64,000 nucleotides of DNA from Cercospora beticola (GCF_033473495.1 NC_088942.1:2480001-2544000), one strand, 5' to 3'; numbered from the stretch's first letter, positions 22,672 to 34,134 are shown. Notes: generated by a model not told the origin, from the sequence alone. A program made the numbers and translations.

Positions 22672-23090
22672 GTGCTCTCTCCGCGCATGAGATCAGGTCC
22701 AACGACTGAACGACCAAGCGTTTATCCGCGGCGGAAAAGATATTGGAGAAGATGCAAGCGAAGCATTCGGAAGCTGGTTCGATTTGTGCAATCATCCGTG
22801 CCAGATGCACACGGCAGCTACTGCAGTCACCTGTACTCAATGCCAACGAGATGAATTTTCAGCTGTGTTCGCTTCACCACTTGTGTATATTTCGGCCCTC
22901 TAGAGGATCAATTCCACTGCTCTTATGTTGAAATCAGCGATGTTCGACATCGGAGCATGAACTTGGGCACAACTTGAATGCGAACGAATGTTTCGATGAA
23001 GATCATGATGCCATGAAAGGTACTCCGCCTAGATAAATGCCATGTGTCGGGCGACAGATTACAACGTTGTCCAAGGAAGTCATTGTCTTG
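22672..23090. other. Short intergenic region, nothing recognised
   Basis: This separates the convergent retropepsin-like gene and the 153-residue unknown gene. I see no gene or repeat. Confidence 0.4.
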
Positions 23091-23672
23091 CTACACAGGC
23101 AAAGCATTGGCAGCCGCCAGTATATCAGCTCCCAGATCGGGATGTCTGCCTCTTTGTTCCGGGTTTGTAGATTCAATCATCATATTCAACATTCCAGGCT
23201 AAGCGGAAGAGCAGTCAGTCAACGTAATCCATGGACAAGTGCTGCACACGACGGTAAGAACTGACCCTCTGATCCGTGAGCAGAGACTTGGACATGACGC
23301 TCCTCGAGATGACATCGTGGTATGTCTCTTTCTGCTGCTCATTGTATCGTTCTGGGTTCTTTGCAGGAGGAAGATTGTAAATCATGCCCAGAGTGCGGCC
23401 GACAAAGTCCCTAAAACATCGGGCTCAGTGCTTTGAGTAGATGCTGAGTGGAGGACTACTCACCACATGAAGTACACACGATTCTTCGAGCGTGCAGGCG
23501 TCATGTACGTGTCCTGCAAGTTCTCGCTCATGGCATCGTGGTAGGCCAATTTGCCAAGCAGATCACGATGAGCGTCAGCAAACCGCTTCCACTCAGCATT
23601 GGCGTCATCTGGGAGGGGCTGTGAGACCAAATTGTCCGTGAACTCCTTGCGAGTGGCGTTGGAAGGATCCAT
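23091..23672 (-). CDS. Unrecognised 153-residue protein, three exons
   Basis: Exons 23672..23464, 23410..23266 and 23198..23091 give 153 residues. The introns are 53 bases (GTGAGT to TTTTAG) and 67 bases (GTCAGT, branch TTGAC, acceptor CTTAG), and the phases match at both. The product starts MDPSNATRKEFTDNL and ends DILAAANALPV. It is soluble, charged and helical in look, with WDFVGRTLGMIYNLP across the first junction. No signal peptide, membrane helix or known motif is evident. If the last intron is not removed, the frame ends 22 codons later in a less protein-like tail. It is divergent from SEC24, about 500 bases away. Function unknown. Confidence 0.65.
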
Positions 23673-24174
23673 TGTTGAGGTGTGTATGGGAAGTATAGAG
23701 TGAGCGAAGAGGGCAAAGTTGAATGATCTTGACCTGGTTCTGACGTCGGAATGCGAGGGGCAGGAGTTCAAGTTGATTTTGCCCATTTTACCTCTTTTTA
23801 TACTCTCGCTCAGAAGGCATTCGCGAAGATTCATTGGGATGTGGCGTGACGAGATGCTGGATCATTTTGATGCCTGCCATGATCATTCGGTGTTTTGTGA
23901 TACAGGAGACTTCTTTGATCAACGCGTGTAAGCAGTGCAACGCGTCGAAGGCAGAAACAGACCAGGGCCGGAAAGCCGGCTAGGGCTCGGGGGTGACGCG
24001 GGGGCATGTGATCTGCAATTCGACATTGCGAAAGTGGCTACTGCTGCAGCACATGAAAGCTGGCATCGACACACTTCTGGTCCGAGAGGAGCGGCAGAAT
24101 TGCACGAGTCCGTGTGTCGGTTTCGCAAATGACTGCGCACACGCTGTGAGAGGGCAGCACTTCCATCTGGCCCC
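23673..24174. other. Divergent promoter region between the unknown gene and SEC24
   Basis: Both flanking genes read away from this stretch, so it must hold both promoters. I see no coding signal that would rank above chance. Confidence 0.4.
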
Positions 24175-27100
24175 ATGTTTTCCATGAACTCGCCGCAAGC
24201 CTCGCCCTTCGATAAACCACGAGACGATCGACCACGGCCCAGCCGCCAGACGTCGCAACTTCGCCCTGCAGTCGCACCCTCTCCTGGAGGTTATCAACAG
24301 GGAGACTCGTACTTTCCGCAACAGCCTCCGAGCTCGAACCCCCAACAGTTGCCCTACGGACAGCCCGGCATGGACCAGCAGCAATATGCCGGCCAGCAGT
24401 ATGGCGGGCCACAGTACGGCGCACAGCCCGATGTCAATGGTGCAGCGCAGCAAATGGGACAGATGGGAATAGATGCTGCTGGCGGCACTGTTCGGAGAAA
24501 GAAGAAGGACAGACATGCTCATCACACTATCGAAACGCCAGCTGGAACTTCTGCCTTCGGAGCGAATGGGATTCCACAAGGAGCACCAGGTGCAGACCCA
24601 TCACAAGCGCCGTGGCAGCAGCCTGCACAACCATGGCAGACGCAAGCCTCGCCTCAGCCTGGCGGTCAACTGCATCCGCAGCCTGGTGTTCCATTCCAAC
24701 AGCCCGGAGCGCCAATAGGAGCACCCATCAGCATGGGAAATGCACAACAGCCTGGACAACCACCTGGAGCGCAGCGAGTCGACCCAAACCTCATCCCGAG
24801 CATACCTTTGAGCCGCGATCTCCCTGCAGACTACTACAAACAGCATGTATATCCAACAATGGAGCAGCGGTTACCTCCGCCCGCCACGACCCCTTTTGTT
24901 GCCTTCGACCAAGGCAACGCCTCACCGAAACACGCACGACTCACACTGAACTGCATACCGAATTCTCAAGAACAATTAGCCACGACCGCATTGCCTCTTG
25001 GACTGGTAGTTCAGCCATTGAATCGACAATCTGACGGCGAATCTGCCATTCCTGTACTTGATTTTGGTGAGATCGGACCTCCTCGATGTCGAAGATGCCG
25101 TGCATACGTCAATCCATTCATGGTGTTCTCCAATGGTGGTAACCGAATGACCTGCAATCTCTGTGGGCATCCCAATGAAGTGCCTCCCGAATACTTTGCC
25201 CCAACCGACCCTTCCGGGATTCGTGTAGATCGCCAGGATCGACCGGAACTCCTCCTGGGCACCTGTGAATTTCTCGTGCCAAAGGAGTATTGGTCAAAAG
25301 AGCCGGTCGGTCAGCGCTACCTCTTCCTCCTGGACGTCAGCGCAGAAAGTTGCACTCGCGGCTTCCTGAAAGCCACTTGTGATGGCCTGCTGGCCGCACT
25401 CTACGGCGATGATTTTGAAGTTGAGCCTAGAGACGACGACGATGAGGACGAAGCTGAGGCGAAGCCACCAAAGCCCAGCAAAGTGCCTGCAGGCGCAAAG
25501 GTCGGTTTTGTCGCGTTCGATCGCGAGATCCATTTCTTCAATGTTTCCTCTGGTCTCTCTGCGCCACAACAGCTTGTTGTATCTGACCTTGAAGAACCAT
25601 TTGCTGCTATCTCTGCTCAGCACCTATTTGTGAATGCGGCTGAGTGCAAGTCGAATATTGTCACTCTGCTGCAACAACTCCCTGCCATGTTCGAGCGCAT
25701 CAAACATGCCGAGCCTGCTCTCTTACCTGCGCTACAAGCGGCATTGTCCGGATTGTCGGAATCAGGCGGCAAGATCATTTGCACACTGGCAAGCTTGCCC
25801 ACTTACGGTCCAGGACGGCTGACAGTGCGTGATCGGAATATGCAAACAGCTTCGAATGACAACCCAGAACAGGAGAAGGTCTTGTTCCGAACAGAAAACC
25901 AAAGTTACAAGAAGCTACAAGCCGACATGGTCAAGGCTGGGGTAGGTGTCGACTTCTTCCTGACTGCTCCTGCAGGTGGCTACTTGGACATTGCTACGAT
26001 TGGCTTAGTGTCAGAAAAGACTGGTGGCGAGACTTTCTACTATCCAAACTGGGCATATCCTCGCGATACCTTACGCCTCGAAAAAGAGCTCAGTCATGCC
26101 GTGCAACGCGAGCAAGGTTATGCTGTGCTGATGAAAGTGCGTTGCAGCAACGGGCTGCAAATCGCACATTACAGCGGCAACTTCACACAACACACTTTTG
26201 GCGCCGACCTCGAGATGGGCACGATGACTGAAGATTCAGCCGTTTCTGTCACCTTCACCTACGATGGCAAACTTGAGGTGCGCAATGACGCTCATTTCCA
26301 GTCCGCTGTTCTGTATACGACCACATCCGGCCAGCGCCGCGTCCGATGCACCAACGTGGTAGCGACTGTCACGGAGAATGCTCGAGACAGCATGCGCTTC
26401 GTGGATCAAGACGCAGTGCTCACGATACTTGCCAAAGAGGCTGCATACAAGGTGCCCGATAAGTCTCTGGCGAACACCCGACAAGAGCTGCAAGACAAGA
26501 CGACAGATATCCTCGCGGCTTACCGAAAACATCACAGTGGCGCGCATCCATCGGGACAGCTTGTGATGCCAGAGCACATGAAGGAGTTTGCAATGTATAC
26601 GCTCGGGTTGATCAAATCGCGGGCCCTGAAAGGCGGCAAAGAGCCAAGTGATCGACGGATACACGAACTGCGTATGCTCAAGAGTATGGGTCCTGGCGAG
26701 TTGAGCTTGTATCTTTACCCCCGAGTCATCGCCATCCATGCCATGGAGCCAGGAGAGGGCTTCGCAGATGAGAACGGTCATCTCAAAATGCCTCATGGCG
26801 TGAGAGCGAGCTTTGCCAACATTGAGGAAGGCGGCGCATATCTGTTCGACAATGGACAAATGCTCATTCTCTGGCTCCATCAGCTCGTTAGTCCGAATCT
26901 TCTGGAGGATCTGTTCGGCGAAGGCTGTAATGAGCTGCACAAGCTGGACCCTAATCTCAACGCACTGCCTGTTCTTGAGACACATCTCAACGCGCAAGTT
27001 CGCAACATTCTGATTGCTTTGGAGCAAGGCTCTGGAACCGGAAGAGGGTCAAAGGGTTTGTCGATTCAACTCGCGAGACAAGGACTTGATGGAGCGGAAT

Positions 27101-27213
27101 TTGAATTCGCGAGACTACTGTACGAGGACCGGAACGGAGAGGCGAGCAGTTATGTGGATTGGTTGGTGATGTTGCATCGGGGCGTGAGTCAGGATGTAAG
27201 TCGACGGCGATGA
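24175..27213 (+). CDS. SEC24: COPII coat subunit SEC24
   Basis: A single exon of 1012 residues (or 1009 from the fourth codon, which is also ATG). The first 230 residues are Gln/Pro/Gly-rich. A Sec23/Sec24 zinc finger follows at about residues 305-345 with the Cys pairs CRRCRAYVNPF and CNLCGHP, then the vWA-like trunk (RYLFLLDVSAESC), the beta-sandwich, the helical domain and the gelsolin-like C-terminus (FDNGQMLILWLHQLVSPNLLEDLFG). Sec24 with Sec23 forms the inner COPII coat and selects cargo at ER exit sites. Length and domain order are complete. An acidic insert (DDDDEDEAEAK) lies within the trunk region. Confidence 0.97.
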   Translation: MFSMNSPQASPFDKPRDDRPRPSRQTSQLRPAVAPSPGGYQQGDSYFPQQPPSSNPQQLPYGQPGMDQQQYAGQQYGGPQYGAQPDVNGAAQQMGQMGIDAAGGTVRRKKKDRHAHHTIETPAGTSAFGANGIPQGAPGADPSQAPWQQPAQPWQTQASPQPGGQLHPQPGVPFQQPGAPIGAPISMGNAQQPGQPPGAQRVDPNLIPSIPLSRDLPADYYKQHVYPTMEQRLPPPATTPFVAFDQGNASPKHARLTLNCIPNSQEQLATTALPLGLVVQPLNRQSDGESAIPVLDFGEIGPPRCRRCRAYVNPFMVFSNGGNRMTCNLCGHPNEVPPEYFAPTDPSGIRVDRQDRPELLLGTCEFLVPKEYWSKEPVGQRYLFLLDVSAESCTRGFLKATCDGLLAALYGDDFEVEPRDDDDEDEAEAKPPKPSKVPAGAKVGFVAFDREIHFFNVSSGLSAPQQLVVSDLEEPFAAISAQHLFVNAAECKSNIVTLLQQLPAMFERIKHAEPALLPALQAALSGLSESGGKIICTLASLPTYGPGRLTVRDRNMQTASNDNPEQEKVLFRTENQSYKKLQADMVKAGVGVDFFLTAPAGGYLDIATIGLVSEKTGGETFYYPNWAYPRDTLRLEKELSHAVQREQGYAVLMKVRCSNGLQIAHYSGNFTQHTFGADLEMGTMTEDSAVSVTFTYDGKLEVRNDAHFQSAVLYTTTSGQRRVRCTNVVATVTENARDSMRFVDQDAVLTILAKEAAYKVPDKSLANTRQELQDKTTDILAAYRKHHSGAHPSGQLVMPEHMKEFAMYTLGLIKSRALKGGKEPSDRRIHELRMLKSMGPGELSLYLYPRVIAIHAMEPGEGFADENGHLKMPHGVRASFANIEEGGAYLFDNGQMLILWLHQLVSPNLLEDLFGEGCNELHKLDPNLNALPVLETHLNAQVRNILIALEQGSGTGRGSKGLSIQLARQGLDGAEFEFARLLYEDRNGEASSYVDWLVMLHRGVSQDVSRRR

Positions 27214-27706
27214 GTGGTGTCGAGCTGAGGCCATAGACTGATAAGTGCGGACAGCTCTCCGGGCAACGGTCGAAGTCTTCGACGGACAACAAGAACTTCA
27301 CTGAGACGATCAGTACCATTGCACATAATGTTCCGTACTTTACGTAGGCGATGAGGTCGCTTTATTGCGGTGTGAACGAAAAAAGTGGCAGAGTGCTTCA
27401 AGCGTGGCGTTGGTGGGTTGGAGGGAAACAGGACCTGGGCTTGTTGATCGCGGTAGATGTGGAAGCGATACATATTTGATGTTGTGGCGTATCAGATGAA
27501 TGTGTCATCTCGACTAGATCCGCCGAATCGAATGCTGCTCTGTCTCAACCAGTGTGCGCCGTGCTGGCGTCTGCCGGACAGTCTTCTTGGTCTGTGCGCG
27601 CGGCGCGAGTCATGTGCGGCTTATCTAAGTGTCTGCATTGACGGATATCGAGATTCACTTTCTTGCTCTCTCGAACTTCTCGACTGCACCCATCCAACGT
27701 GCAAAG
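27214..27706. other. Intergenic region between SEC24 and PRP6
   Basis: This is the 3' flank of SEC24 and promoter of PRP6. The last 60 bases before the PRP6 start are C/T-rich. Nothing else is recognised. Confidence 0.4.
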
Positions 27707-30671
27707 ATGTCTGGCCGCAAAGACTTCCTGTCGCAGGCCGCGCCAGAGAACTATGTCGCTGGTCTGGGACGTGGTGCGACAGGCTTCACCACTCGATCCG
27801 ATCTTGGTCCCGCACGTGAAGGCCCTAGCGAAGAACAGATCAAGGAGGCACTTGCCAAACGCGCCGCGCAACTCGGCACCGCCGCCCCTACTGCATATGG
27901 GGTGAAGGGTAAAAAGGACGACGAGGAAGACGAGGACCGTTACCAGGATGCCGAGAACGAGGAAGGTCTTTTCGCCAGCGGCAACTACGATCGTGAGGAC
28001 GACGAGGCAGATCGCATTTACCAAGATGTCGATGATCGCATGCAGAAGCGTCGCAAAATTTCAAGGTTAGTTTCTCCCCTCTCCCAATCCCCCAGCACTT
28101 CTACGTCGCGTACATGAAGAAAAGTCATGTTCATCTTCTTCGCAGCACGAATTTTGTCATGGACAGCATGCCGACTTGAGGAATTACAGGGAAGACCGCG
28201 AACGCAAAGAACGCGAAGACTACGAAGCGAAGAATCCGAAAATCTCCCAACAGTTTGCCGATCTCAAACGCGCCCTTGGAACTGTCAGCGATGAGGAGTG
28301 GGCTGAGATACCAGAGGTGGGCGATCTGACGGGAAAGAATAGGAGGAGCAAGCAGAACTTGAGACAGAGATTCTATGCTGTGCCGGATAGTGTGCTTGCG
28401 GGGGCGCGAGACGCTGGACAGTTGGGCGCAGAGATTCAAGACGATGGAATGGCAACGGAGGCTGATGGAGCGGCGGCCGGATCGAGTGAACAGGCGGACG
28501 GGACAATGACCAATTTCGCGGACATCGGTGCTGCGCGTGACAAAGTGCTCAAAGCTCGTTTGGACAAGGCGGCAGGTGCAGAGACCTCGCTGGCATCCGG
28601 CACGAGTACCAACATCGATCCCAAAGGATATATGACTGCCTTGACGAATTCCGAGCTCAAGGCGGGTGAAATCCCAGTGGGAGACATCAGGCGTGCTCGA
28701 GTCCTTCTGGAGTCCGTTATCAAGACGAACCCCAAGCATGGACCAGGTTGGATCGCTGCGGCACGTTTGGAGGAGTATGCAGGCAAGATCGTGGCTGCGA
28801 GGAACGTAATCCGGCGAGGCTGTGAGATGTGCCCGAAAAGCGAGGCAGTGTGGCTGGAGAGCATTCGTCTGAACGACAACGCCAACGCAAAGATCATTGC
28901 TGCTAAAGCCATCGAGAACAATGATAGATCTGTGCAGCTTTGGCTCGAAGCTTCAAATCTGGAACAGCTCCCAGCTGCTAAGAAGCGAGTCCTTCGAAAA
29001 GCACTGGATCATATTCCACAATCGGTCGCCATCTGGAAACAGGCAGTGAATTTGGAAGAGGATCCAGCTGATGCCAAACTGCTCCTTGCTAAAGCCACAG
29101 AGATCATCCCACTTTCCGTGGAGCTATGGCTTGCACTCGCTCGTCTCGAGACGCCAGAACAGGCACAAGTCGTGCTCAACAAAGCACGCAAGGCTGTACC
29201 GGCCAGCTATGAAATCTGGATCGCGGCTGCGCGTTTACAAGAGCAGACTGGACAGCATGCCATGGTGTTAAAAGTCATGGAGCGCGCGATCAAGAGTCTG
29301 CAGAAGGAGTCCGCTATGCTTAAGCGTGAGCAGTGGATCGAGCAAGCGGAGATTTGCGAAGAGGAAGGCGCTCCTCTTACGTGTCAAGCAATCATCATGA
29401 ATACCATTGGCTGGTCACTCGATCCAGACGATGATCGCAAGCAAATCTGGCTCGATGATGCCAAATCGTCAACGAATAGGGGCCGTTACGAGACTGCTAG
29501 AGCCATTTACAACATCACGCGGAAGGAATTTTACAACAAAAAGAGCGTTTGGCTCGCTGCTGCCGACCTGGAGCGATCACATGGTACCAAAGAACAGCTG
29601 TGGGCTCTACTGGAAGAAGCAGTCAAGTCAATACCGAACTCTTCCGAATTGTGGATGCAGCTCGCCCGAGAAAAATGGGTTGCTGGCGATGTCGAAGGAG
29701 CTCGTCATACACTGGGAGAGGCATTCTCCAAGAATCCTGAGGATGAGGACATCTATCTGGCTGCTGTCAAGCTCGAGGCTGACAATGGTCAAGAAGATCG
29801 CGCTCGATTACTTCTCACACAGGCGCGACAAGAAGCTCGCACGGATCGTGTCTTCGTCCGCAGTGTTGCGTTTGAGCGTCAAACAGGAAACAACGATCGT
29901 GCTTTGGAGCTTGTCATCGAAGGGCTTGATGCGTTCCCGAAGAACGACAAGTTGTGGATGATGAAGGGCCAAATCTACGAGGCGAAGAACAATCTGCCGC
30001 AAGCACGAGAGGCATATCGCAACGGCACTGATCGATGTCCAAAGTCAGTGCCGCTATGGCTTCTCTGGTCACGACTGGAAGAGAAGATGGGCGTCACAGT
30101 CAAAGCCCGTTCAGTCCTCGATCGTGCACGGAAGTTCGTGCCCGCCAATCCTCAACTCTGGACTGAGTCGATCCGCCTCGAAATTCGAGCAGCAAAGAAA
30201 GCGAATACTGCCAATGCCACGACGAGTAACCCTGCCGCAAGCCAAAAGATGGCTCAGGCTTTGCAAGAATGCCCCAAATCTGGCCTGGTATGGGCAGAAC
30301 GCATCTGGAACCTGGAAGCTCGCACGCAACGCAAACCTCGCATCCTCGAGGCCATCCAAAAGGTGGAGAACGATCCTATCTTGTTCGTCACAGCGGCTCG
30401 CATCTTCTGGTCTGAGCGCAAGCTGGACAAAGCGGATACGTGGTTTCAGAAGGCTGTGACGTTAGACCCCGATTACGGTGACAGTTGGGCGTGGTGGTAT
30501 AAATTTCTGCTGCAGCATGGAACGGAGGAGAAGGTCAGACAGATTGTGGCAAGTTGTGTGGACAATGAGCCTAAGCACGGGGAGAAATGGGCTGCTGTGA
30601 GGAAGAAGCCGGAGAATGCGAGATTAGGGATTGAAGAGATTCTCAAGTTGGTGGCGAGAGAAGTCGAGTGA
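27707..30671 (+). CDS. PRP6: Pre-mRNA splicing factor PRP6 (U4/U6.U5 tri-snRNP)
   Basis: Two exons, 27707..28065 and 28190..30671, give 946 residues. The 124-base intron (GTTAGT to TTACAG) is confirmed because splicing rebuilds the conserved junction KISREDRERKEREDYE followed by NPKISQQFADLKR. The N-terminal PRP1 domain begins with the conserved SGRKDFLSQAAPENYVAGLGRGATGF. The rest is an array of HAT/TPR-like helical repeats, seen as recurring units such as VWLESIRLND, LWLEASNLEQ, IWKQAVNLEE and LWLALARLE. In the spliceosome PRP6 bridges U5 and U4/U6 snRNPs. Length is normal for the family and nothing is missing. Confidence 0.97.
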
Positions 30672-31251
30672 GAAGTCTGCCTCAGGAAGTGTCCTCGAGC
30701 ACCTAGAAGCGACTTGGAAGCGCATACCAGCCAATTCGAACAGTTTGACCTGCATACTGACTCACCAGCCTTTCCAAACTGACCAGCGATGTCGTTGCGC
30801 GAGATACATATATGGTGAAGGCATCGTCGATCAACATTCATACATCAATATATACCAGCCGAGGCAGCATAGCCACGTGCACGGCTTAATCCGACAAAAA
30901 GCATCTATATCCAAACATTGACCTAAGACATACATCCGCAACAGAAGAACACATAGCACAGTAACAGGATCCTCCACGGAAGCCAACGTACAATTCGAAA
31001 CATGATTGGGCCAAACACAATGGCACGTTTCGAAGTTCCAGAGCCTGAATCGATGCAGCACGGCACAGTGATCTAGAACAGTAGCTTCTACTTGGCAAGA
31101 AGTCTATGCAAGCTGCGCAAGATTCCATGGCTGACGCCTCAACTTGGCAGATGAGGTCAAAAAGAAAGCGGCGCCCGGCATGTTGTTTCGTCCTATTTGA
31201 GTGGTGCTGCTGTCGTAATATAGTCTCATCTTTTCGGCACGAAGTGTCAAA
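30672..31251. other. Intergenic region before the secreted six-cysteine protein gene
   Basis: This holds the 3' flank of PRP6 and the promoter of the small secreted-protein gene. Frames here are short and featureless. Confidence 0.4.
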
Positions 31252-31710
31252 ATGCAGATCAAGGTTAGTGGTAAGAAGAGAATAATATCAGATGACTTCA
31301 TGCTGATGATTGATGAATAGACACTGTTAGCCTTCGGCTTCTTCTCCAGCCTTGCTGCTGCACAAGGACCTACATAGTATGCGCGCTCCCGTCAATCCGA
31401 TGGGAGGTCGTATTATGATTTAACAACCATCAATAGCACCCTCCAACTCTTCGACGAAAGGCGATGCGGAGAATATGTCTACCAACTCGGCGTACCCGCT
31501 TCCAACCGACAGTGCGTTGAGCTGCGAAGGAGTCGCTCGTTCAGCTATACCAGTGGCACTCGAGGTCCAGGAAATCGTTGCAGACTGATCGCGTACAGAG
31601 GCGATGATTGTGATGGGAGGTCAATTGTTTTGGAGCCGAGGGGAGTTTCGAGTTCGAGACATGGACAGTGTATCAGTGGATATGAGAGCGTGAGGATGGT
31701 TTGTACCTGA
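31252..31710 (+). CDS. Small secreted six-cysteine protein, crystallin-like, candidate effector
   Basis: Three exons, 31252..31263, 31321..31376 and 31437..31710, encode 113 residues; no single frame shows it. Introns are 57 bases (GTTAGT to GAATAG) and 60 bases (GTATGC, branch TTTAAC, acceptor CAATAG). The first 19 residues form a clear signal peptide (MQIKTLLAFGFFSSLAAAQ) interrupted by the first intron after codon 4. The mature part has exactly six Cys, at residues 33, 49, 71, 81, 101 and 112, which could form three disulphides. It seems to contain two similar halves, TLQLFDERRCGEYVYQL and RLIAYRGDDCDGRSIVL, the second followed by SVRMVC; this recalls the beta/gamma-crystallin Greek-key pattern. 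Secretion is well supported; the fold and an effector role are inferences. Confidence 0.72.
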
Positions 31711-31758
31711 GGGGACACGTCAAGTCAAGCGTAGAGCAAGAGAACGCGGTGTTGAGTA

Positions 31759-32800
31759 TCAGTCCCGCCAGCGTATTGACCAGTTTCCTTTTGCGAATGA
31801 AGGCTCCACGACCATCCCTGCCATCAATGCCTCTGCTTTGCGGATCTCAGTTGCAGATGGAGCTTCTTCTCCTTCGTCTTGGTCTTCGCCGCCTTTCTTC
31901 GACTTTGTCTTCCCCTTCCCTGGTTTCTTCTGAGGCGTCGCGTTTCCCTCTCTCCTGGGCACCTCAAACCCAAACACCACGCCTCGCCTCGCTGCCCTCC
32001 TCACCATTTCTCTCTCCTCTGCTCTCTTCGCACCCTGTCTCCTCTTCTCCAAATCATCGGCGGACTCTTCAATCTTCTCCTGTCGCCCTCTCTCGCCTCC
32101 GACGCTGAAGTTCACCAAAGACTGGTCCTGTGGCGGTCGAATTCTCACCCCTCCATCAACCGATCCATCTGTATCGTAGTTCTCAGCCACAGCTCCCTTC
32201 CTGGCCTGAAATTCATCCTCCTCGCTGTCTTCATCATGACTCGCCTCCTCAGCACTCTCGTCATCCTCCTCACCACTACTCTCCATATCCACACTCTTCC
32301 ATTCCCCCTTCTCCGCGATCCCCCTCGCCTTCCGATTTCTCCTCCTCCCAGAAGTCTTCTCCGGGTCAAATCTACTCCCAAAAACAATCTCCTCAATCTC
32401 ATCACACGTCACAATGACCCTCGGATCACCTTTGACAGCTTTAGTCTTGGCAGCAGTCTTCTCAATCCCAGAGTCCGGATCACTGTTCAAAAGCGAAGCA
32501 ATCGTCTTTTCGATTTTTCGATCCAGAGGGCCGGGCTTCTTGCCGCGACAGCGGCTGGAGCAGTACTTGATTTCGTTATTTCCTGATGTGGAAGAGGTTT
32601 GCTGTTTCTTGGTGGTTTTCTTGGAGTCTAGAGAGACAGAGTCAGAGAGTTCTGTGACTTGTCTATGAAGCTTGATGGGAATGTATACTCATTACACGGC
32701 CGCAGGTATGGCAGTAAGGAGTATCTGCATTGGCGAGATACAGTGGCGCAGGGACTTTGGAGTTGGCGCTTGGCCGGGACCAGGAGTCCATCCACGACAT
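31759..32800 (-). CDS. Acidic protein with a split zinc-binding motif, unknown function
   Basis: Two exons, 32800..32689 and 32627..31759, give 326 residues. The 61-base intron (GTATAC, branch CTGAC, acceptor CTCTAG) joins two half-motifs: TPYCHTCGRVM from exon 1 and IKYCSSRCRGKKPGPLDRKIEKTI from exon 2. Together they form a C-x2-C...C-x3-C cluster likely to bind one zinc. The middle is strongly acidic (SSGEEDDESAEEASHDEDSEEDEF) and the end has Lys-rich runs and a conserved-looking tail (ALMAGMVVEPSFAKGNWSIRWRD). The charge pattern suggests a nuclear or nucleolar protein. I recall similar hypothetical proteins in other ascomycetes but no named family. It is tail-to-tail with the secreted-protein gene, 48 bases away. 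Confidence 0.75.
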
Positions 32801-33381
32801 CGTGGTCGAAAAGACTTGATGCGAGGTTCTGAACTGGAGAAGAGCTGTCGGGACTTGAGATCTTGAGGCAGTGAGGCAACTGGTTCGAGCTATGGAGAAC
32901 AGCCGGATCATGTGAAGTTCGTACAATGTCTGGAGCTGGAGCAAGGTTGTTGGAACACGCGAAGTGAATTGGACGTGTCGAATTGTGACGTCACCATATA
33001 TGATGCTACCAAGAGCTCTGTGCTTTCCAAACATGAAATTATTCCGAGAATATCTGAGTGTCGCTAATGATATATAACTCCTCGCCATGCTGAAGGTCGT
33101 CCTACTACATTGAGCACAAATGAAAATGCATAATTTGAAGCCTTGCCAAAGATCTCTTAAAGCCTTCGTTTCATGATCGTTAAGTCGTTTCGAAATCGTC
33201 AAGCGAATACATTTGCAGCTTCTTTCCGGGCAAGTGTGTAGCTTTCACTCCCGTCGTAGAACATACCGAAATCAAAAAAACACTCTGTGCTTCCACATGC
33301 GGCATAACGGCAGCTCGCTCACCAACCCTCCCATCCTTCTATTCCTACAAATGAGGATCATCTTCAAATCGGCCCTCGCAT
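32801..33381. other. Intergenic region, nothing recognised
   Basis: This is the promoter side of the zinc-binding protein gene and the 3' flank of the F-box-like gene. Frames here are short and without motif. Confidence 0.4.
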
Positions 33382-34134
33382 TCATTTCCCTCCTTCAAAC
33401 CCCGGCCCACCAACGAACCTCACTACTCTCCCCATCCTCGGTCCCGAGAGACTCTCATCCTCAAATGTTCCCGTAAATCGGAAATCCCACTCCCTCGTCG
33501 CCCACCGATAATGATACGCATCCCATCTCGTTCTTGTATCGTACGGCTGCAGGACCAGCATGTCTTTCCAGGAACCAGCAAATTTCGCCGTCCGAGCCTT
33601 GGGCGCCATGGCGATGCAAACAGTCGGTGGATCGAAAGGCTTGAGTTTCCGTGTCAGAGCAGGATAGCAGGAGAGCGAGCAAGAGGTGTCGAGTTCTAGG
33701 AAGCGGATGTGCGAGTGCGTGCCGCGGGAAATGACGCTTTGGAGCAGAGGGTTCAGGATTGGAGGTGCAGGTGGAGGGGAATACGAAGATGATGACACAT
33801 CAGTGTGATCTGTAGATGTCGTTGCGAAGGGGCTGCTGCTGCTCGTGCTAGATGAAGACCTGTAGTTCAGACTGGGAGTAGGATCAAACCAGAGTTTCTG
33901 TCTCAGTCTCGGTGAAGCCATGATGGTCGAATGAAACATGTGAGAAGTAGCTTGACTGAGAAGGAGAGTCTTCATATCCAGTTCCAAGAGGATGAGCTCG
34001 AGGAGTTCAGTCGTGTTGAAGACGAGTCTGACTGGATTGTAAGGTTGGAGATAAGCTGCTGCGGCGGCTGCGGCCACATCTTGCAATTCGCTGCTATAGA
34101 AGCGCATGCGTCTGTCGAGGTCGGTGGAAAACAT
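33382..34134 (-). CDS. F-box-like protein
   Basis: A single exon of 250 residues. After an Ala-rich stretch, residues 37-85 read VFNTTELLELILLELDMKTLLLSQ and TIMASPRLRQKLWFDP when taken in pieces, which matches the common fungal F-box pattern (a Leu-rich helix pair followed by a fixed SP.LR.KLFF strand). A Ser/Thr/Pro-rich linker and a C-terminal region with SWKDMLVLQPYDTRTRWD follow. F-box proteins recruit substrates to SCF ubiquitin ligases; the substrate of this one is unknown. Many fungal proteins of this class have this size. The C-terminus might continue past a further intron, which I could not support. Confidence 0.75.
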   Translation of the reverse strand: MFSTDLDRRMRFYSSELQDVAAAAAAAYLQPYNPVRLVFNTTELLELILLELDMKTLLLSQATSHMFHSTIMASPRLRQKLWFDPTPSLNYRSSSSTSSSSPFATTSTDHTDVSSSSYSPPPAPPILNPLLQSVISRGTHSHIRFLELDTSCSLSCYPALTRKLKPFDPPTVCIAMAPKARTAKFAGSWKDMLVLQPYDTRTRWDAYHYRWATREWDFRFTGTFEDESLSGPRMGRVVRFVGGPGFEGGK

